The notes beneath the pieces were generated by a model. The model did not search any database. It was not told the origin of the DNA and saw nothing but the letters and a program-made list of their open reading frames with translations. From an uncultured Pelagibacteraceae bacterium (GTDB lineage Bacteria; Pseudomonadota; Alphaproteobacteria; Pelagibacterales; Pelagibacteraceae), in the NCBI GenBank assembly GCA_902551985.1, contig CACDFI010000002.1, positions 124,001 to 188,000 of the forward strand: a stretch of DNA of 64,000 bases, in the 5' to 3' direction. The translations under genes were made by a program, and so were the position numbers. Below, one piece after another: positions 62,695-64,000 of the stretch. How positions within the stretch are numbered: position 1 is the first letter of the stretch; every line of letters begins with the position of its first letter.

Positions 62695-63280
62695 TTTTTT
62701 TGAATGCATTAAAACGATGATCTATTTTATATTTTTTTTGAGGTTCAAGCTCACCAAAAGTTAATCTTTTTCCTTTTGGTATGAAAATTGGGTCATAGCC
62801 AAAACCATTTTTTCCTTTTTTTATCTTGGAAATACGGCCTTCAATCTTACCGAGTTTACTAACAAATTTTCCATTTGGCCAAAATATTGTTAAGACACAA
62901 ATAAATCTAGCTGTAATTTTTTTATTTTTCCAATTTTTTTCTTTCTTATTAATTTCTCGGTATACTTTTTTAATGGCTAAATCAAAATTTCTTTTTTTGC
63001 CCGCCCAATCTGCTGAGTACACTCCAGGTTTTTTATCTAAGATGTCAATTTCAATTCCAGAGTCATCAGACATACAAATTTTTTTAGTTTTTTTTGAAAA
63101 ATATTTCGCTTTAAGAAGTGAATTTTGATAAAATGAGGTTCCTGTTTCCATTGGACTAGGAATTTTGTAGTCTAAATTAGAATACAATTTTAAACTTTTA
63201 GGTAAAAGATCTGCAATTTCCGTCAGTTTTCCTTTGTTATTTGAGCCAATAAATATTTCTTTAATTTTTTTTTTGGACAT
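62678..63280 (-). CDS. rdgB: XTP/dITP diphosphatase
   Basis: The 200-residue Ham1/RdgB protein shows IFIGSNNKGKLTEIADLL, the catalytic SDDSGIEIDIL and the purine-recognition block KNGFGYDPIFIPKGKRLTFG ending before the basic tail. It removes non-canonical purine nucleotides from the pool. It is divergent from grpE, 36 bases away, a neighbourhood seen in many alphaproteobacteria. Confidence 0.95.
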   Translation of the reverse strand: MSKKKIKEIFIGSNNKGKLTEIADLLPKSLKLYSNLDYKIPSPMETGTSFYQNSLLKAKYFSKKTKKICMSDDSGIEIDILDKKPGVYSADWAGKKRNFDLAIKKVYREINKKEKNWKNKKITARFICVLTIFWPNGKFVSKLGKIEGRISKIKKGKNGFGYDPIFIPKGKRLTFGELEPQKKYKIDHRFNAFKKIKKFF

Positions 63281-63316
63281 CTAGAAATTATATATTTTCT
63301 TACCATATAAACATAT

Positions 63317-63952
63317 ATGGACAAGGAAGAAAATAAAGATAGCACTTCAGCTCTAGAAGGTGAAAATAATGAGCAGTCATCAGAAAAAGTTATTGAGGAG
63401 CAAAAAGATGGTAGCGATGTTGAAGAAAAAGAAAAAGAGGAAAAACTAACAGCAGAAGAAGAGCTAGAGGCAATAAAAGATAAACTTGCAAGAACTTTTG
63501 CAGAAATGGAAAATCAAAGAAGAAGATTTGAGAAAGAGAAAGATGATGCGTATGAATATGGAGGATATTCATTCGCAAAAGAAGCCCTTAACTTGTTAGA
63601 TAATCTTGAGAGATCAAAAGTCGCTTTGGAAAATGACGAAAAATTAAAAAATACTGATGCGCTCAAAAAAATTATAGAACATTTGAATATTATTCATAAT
63701 GATATGCTTTCAATATTTAAGAAAAACAATATTGAACCAATTAAATCAATTAATGAAAAACTTGATCCAAATCTACATCAGGCAATGATGGAAGTAGAAG
63801 ATGATACTAAAGAACCTGGCACAATTGTTCAGGAAATTCAAAAAGGGTTTATGATGAAAGACAGATTATTAAGACCATCCTTAGTTGGAGTTTCAAAGAA
63901 AAAAACAGAGGAAAGTGAAAAAGAAAATCAAAAAGATGAAAAAAACCAATAA
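63317..63952 (+). CDS. grpE: nucleotide exchange factor GrpE
   Basis: The 211-residue protein has a very acidic disordered N terminus (about residues 1-55), a long coiled coil (ALEAIKDKLARTFAEMENQRRR region) and the C-terminal beta domain with NLHQAMMEVEDD and EIQKGFMMKDRLLRPSLVGV. It releases ADP from DnaK. dnaK would be expected further right; the last 48 bases of the window hold no gene start I can identify. Confidence 0.95.
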   Translation: MDKEENKDSTSALEGENNEQSSEKVIEEQKDGSDVEEKEKEEKLTAEEELEAIKDKLARTFAEMENQRRRFEKEKDDAYEYGGYSFAKEALNLLDNLERSKVALENDEKLKNTDALKKIIEHLNIIHNDMLSIFKKNNIEPIKSINEKLDPNLHQAMMEVEDDTKEPGTIVQEIQKGFMMKDRLLRPSLVGVSKKKTEESEKENQKDEKNQ

Positions 63953-64000
63953 AAACAACGAAAATTTAAATATTAAATATGGTTGTAGTATAAAAATTAG

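Noticed and set aside
1-64000. Search for mobile elements, CRISPR arrays, defence islands or prophage genes
   Set aside because: None seen: no transposase or integrase, no spaced direct repeats, and gene content is housekeeping throughout. The HNH protein at 19041 belongs to a housekeeping family rather than a restriction system.

Overview
The window looks like a stretch of chromosome from a streamlined marine alphaproteobacterium of the SAR11 clade (Pelagibacterales). The reasons are a strongly AT-rich sequence, very short or negative intergenic distances, many ATGA or TAATG start/stop overlaps, convergent genes whose 3' ends overlap, and typical alphaproteobacterial synteny (irr-fabA-fabB-fabI; argH-lptM-lysA; ubiE-ubiB-coaBC-dut; fdxA-carD; tsaB-fur-miaB-phoH-ybeY-lnt-metK-nusA-infB-rbfA-rpsO-pnp). 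I see no insertion sequence, prophage, CRISPR array or rRNA. Nearly all of the window is coding.

Layout. 1-5.3 kb (minus): an apparent operon of pyruvate dehydrogenase E1 with an N-terminal lipoyl domain, an E2 with no lipoyl domain, a gamma-butyrobetaine-hydroxylase-like dioxygenase and a DMT permease cut by the window edge. 5.4-6 kb: tRNA-Arg, a tiny membrane ORF and a hotdog thioesterase. 6-11.1 kb (minus): a TAXI-type TRAP transporter (receptor, hairpin, fused permease) and acetoacetyl-CoA synthetase. 11.2-15.2 kb (plus): SUV3-like helicase, TerB-like protein, 7Fe ferredoxin and CarD with a long lysine-rich tail. 15.3-15.5 kb (minus): a previously untracked 27-codon polybasic gene with its own promoter, leader hairpin, ribosome-binding site and terminator. 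15.6-20.9 kb: acyl-CoA synthetase, tRNA-Leu, a VTT-domain membrane protein, DsbB, Coq7, HNH nuclease, esterase and a TlpA-like thioredoxin. 20.9-24.3 kb: argH, a small lipoprotein (lptM-like), lysA and plsC. 24.3-28.3 kb (minus): dnaN, dnaA, rpsT, mutM. 28.3-33.4 kb (plus): ubiE, ubiB, coaBC, dut, a MoeB/ThiF-like E1 enzyme and an SH3 protein. 33.4-36.4 kb (minus): DUF3501 protein, Fe-S oxidoreductase, rubrerythrin, Irr. 36.4-39.6 kb (plus): fabA, fabB, fabI, a small membrane protein, Tat-exported MsrB. 39.6-52.5 kb (minus): the transcription/translation block from pnp back to tsaB. 52.5-64 kb: deacetylase, glucosaminidase, nfuA, trpS, murJ, maeB, BON lipoprotein, rsmI, LpoA-like protein, rdgB, grpE.

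Most interesting signals. (1) The swinging lipoyl arm of pyruvate dehydrogenase sits on E1 instead of E2. (2) The 27-residue polybasic protein lies convergent to, and resembles the tail of, the neighbouring CarD. (3) An intrinsic-terminator hairpin lies between a good promoter and the nusA start codon, as expected for attenuation of the nusA operon. (4) Three nearly identical Irr-box-like 17-mers surround the irr/fabA and rubrerythrin promoters. (5) Strong hairpins are placed between a highly expressed first cistron and the second one (TAXI receptor/permease; rubrerythrin/Fe-S protein). (6) TsaB is reduced to its N-terminal half, its neighbour rimI is absent, and its 5' end overlaps a divergent gene. 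No search or folding program was run; all family assignments are from reading the proteins.
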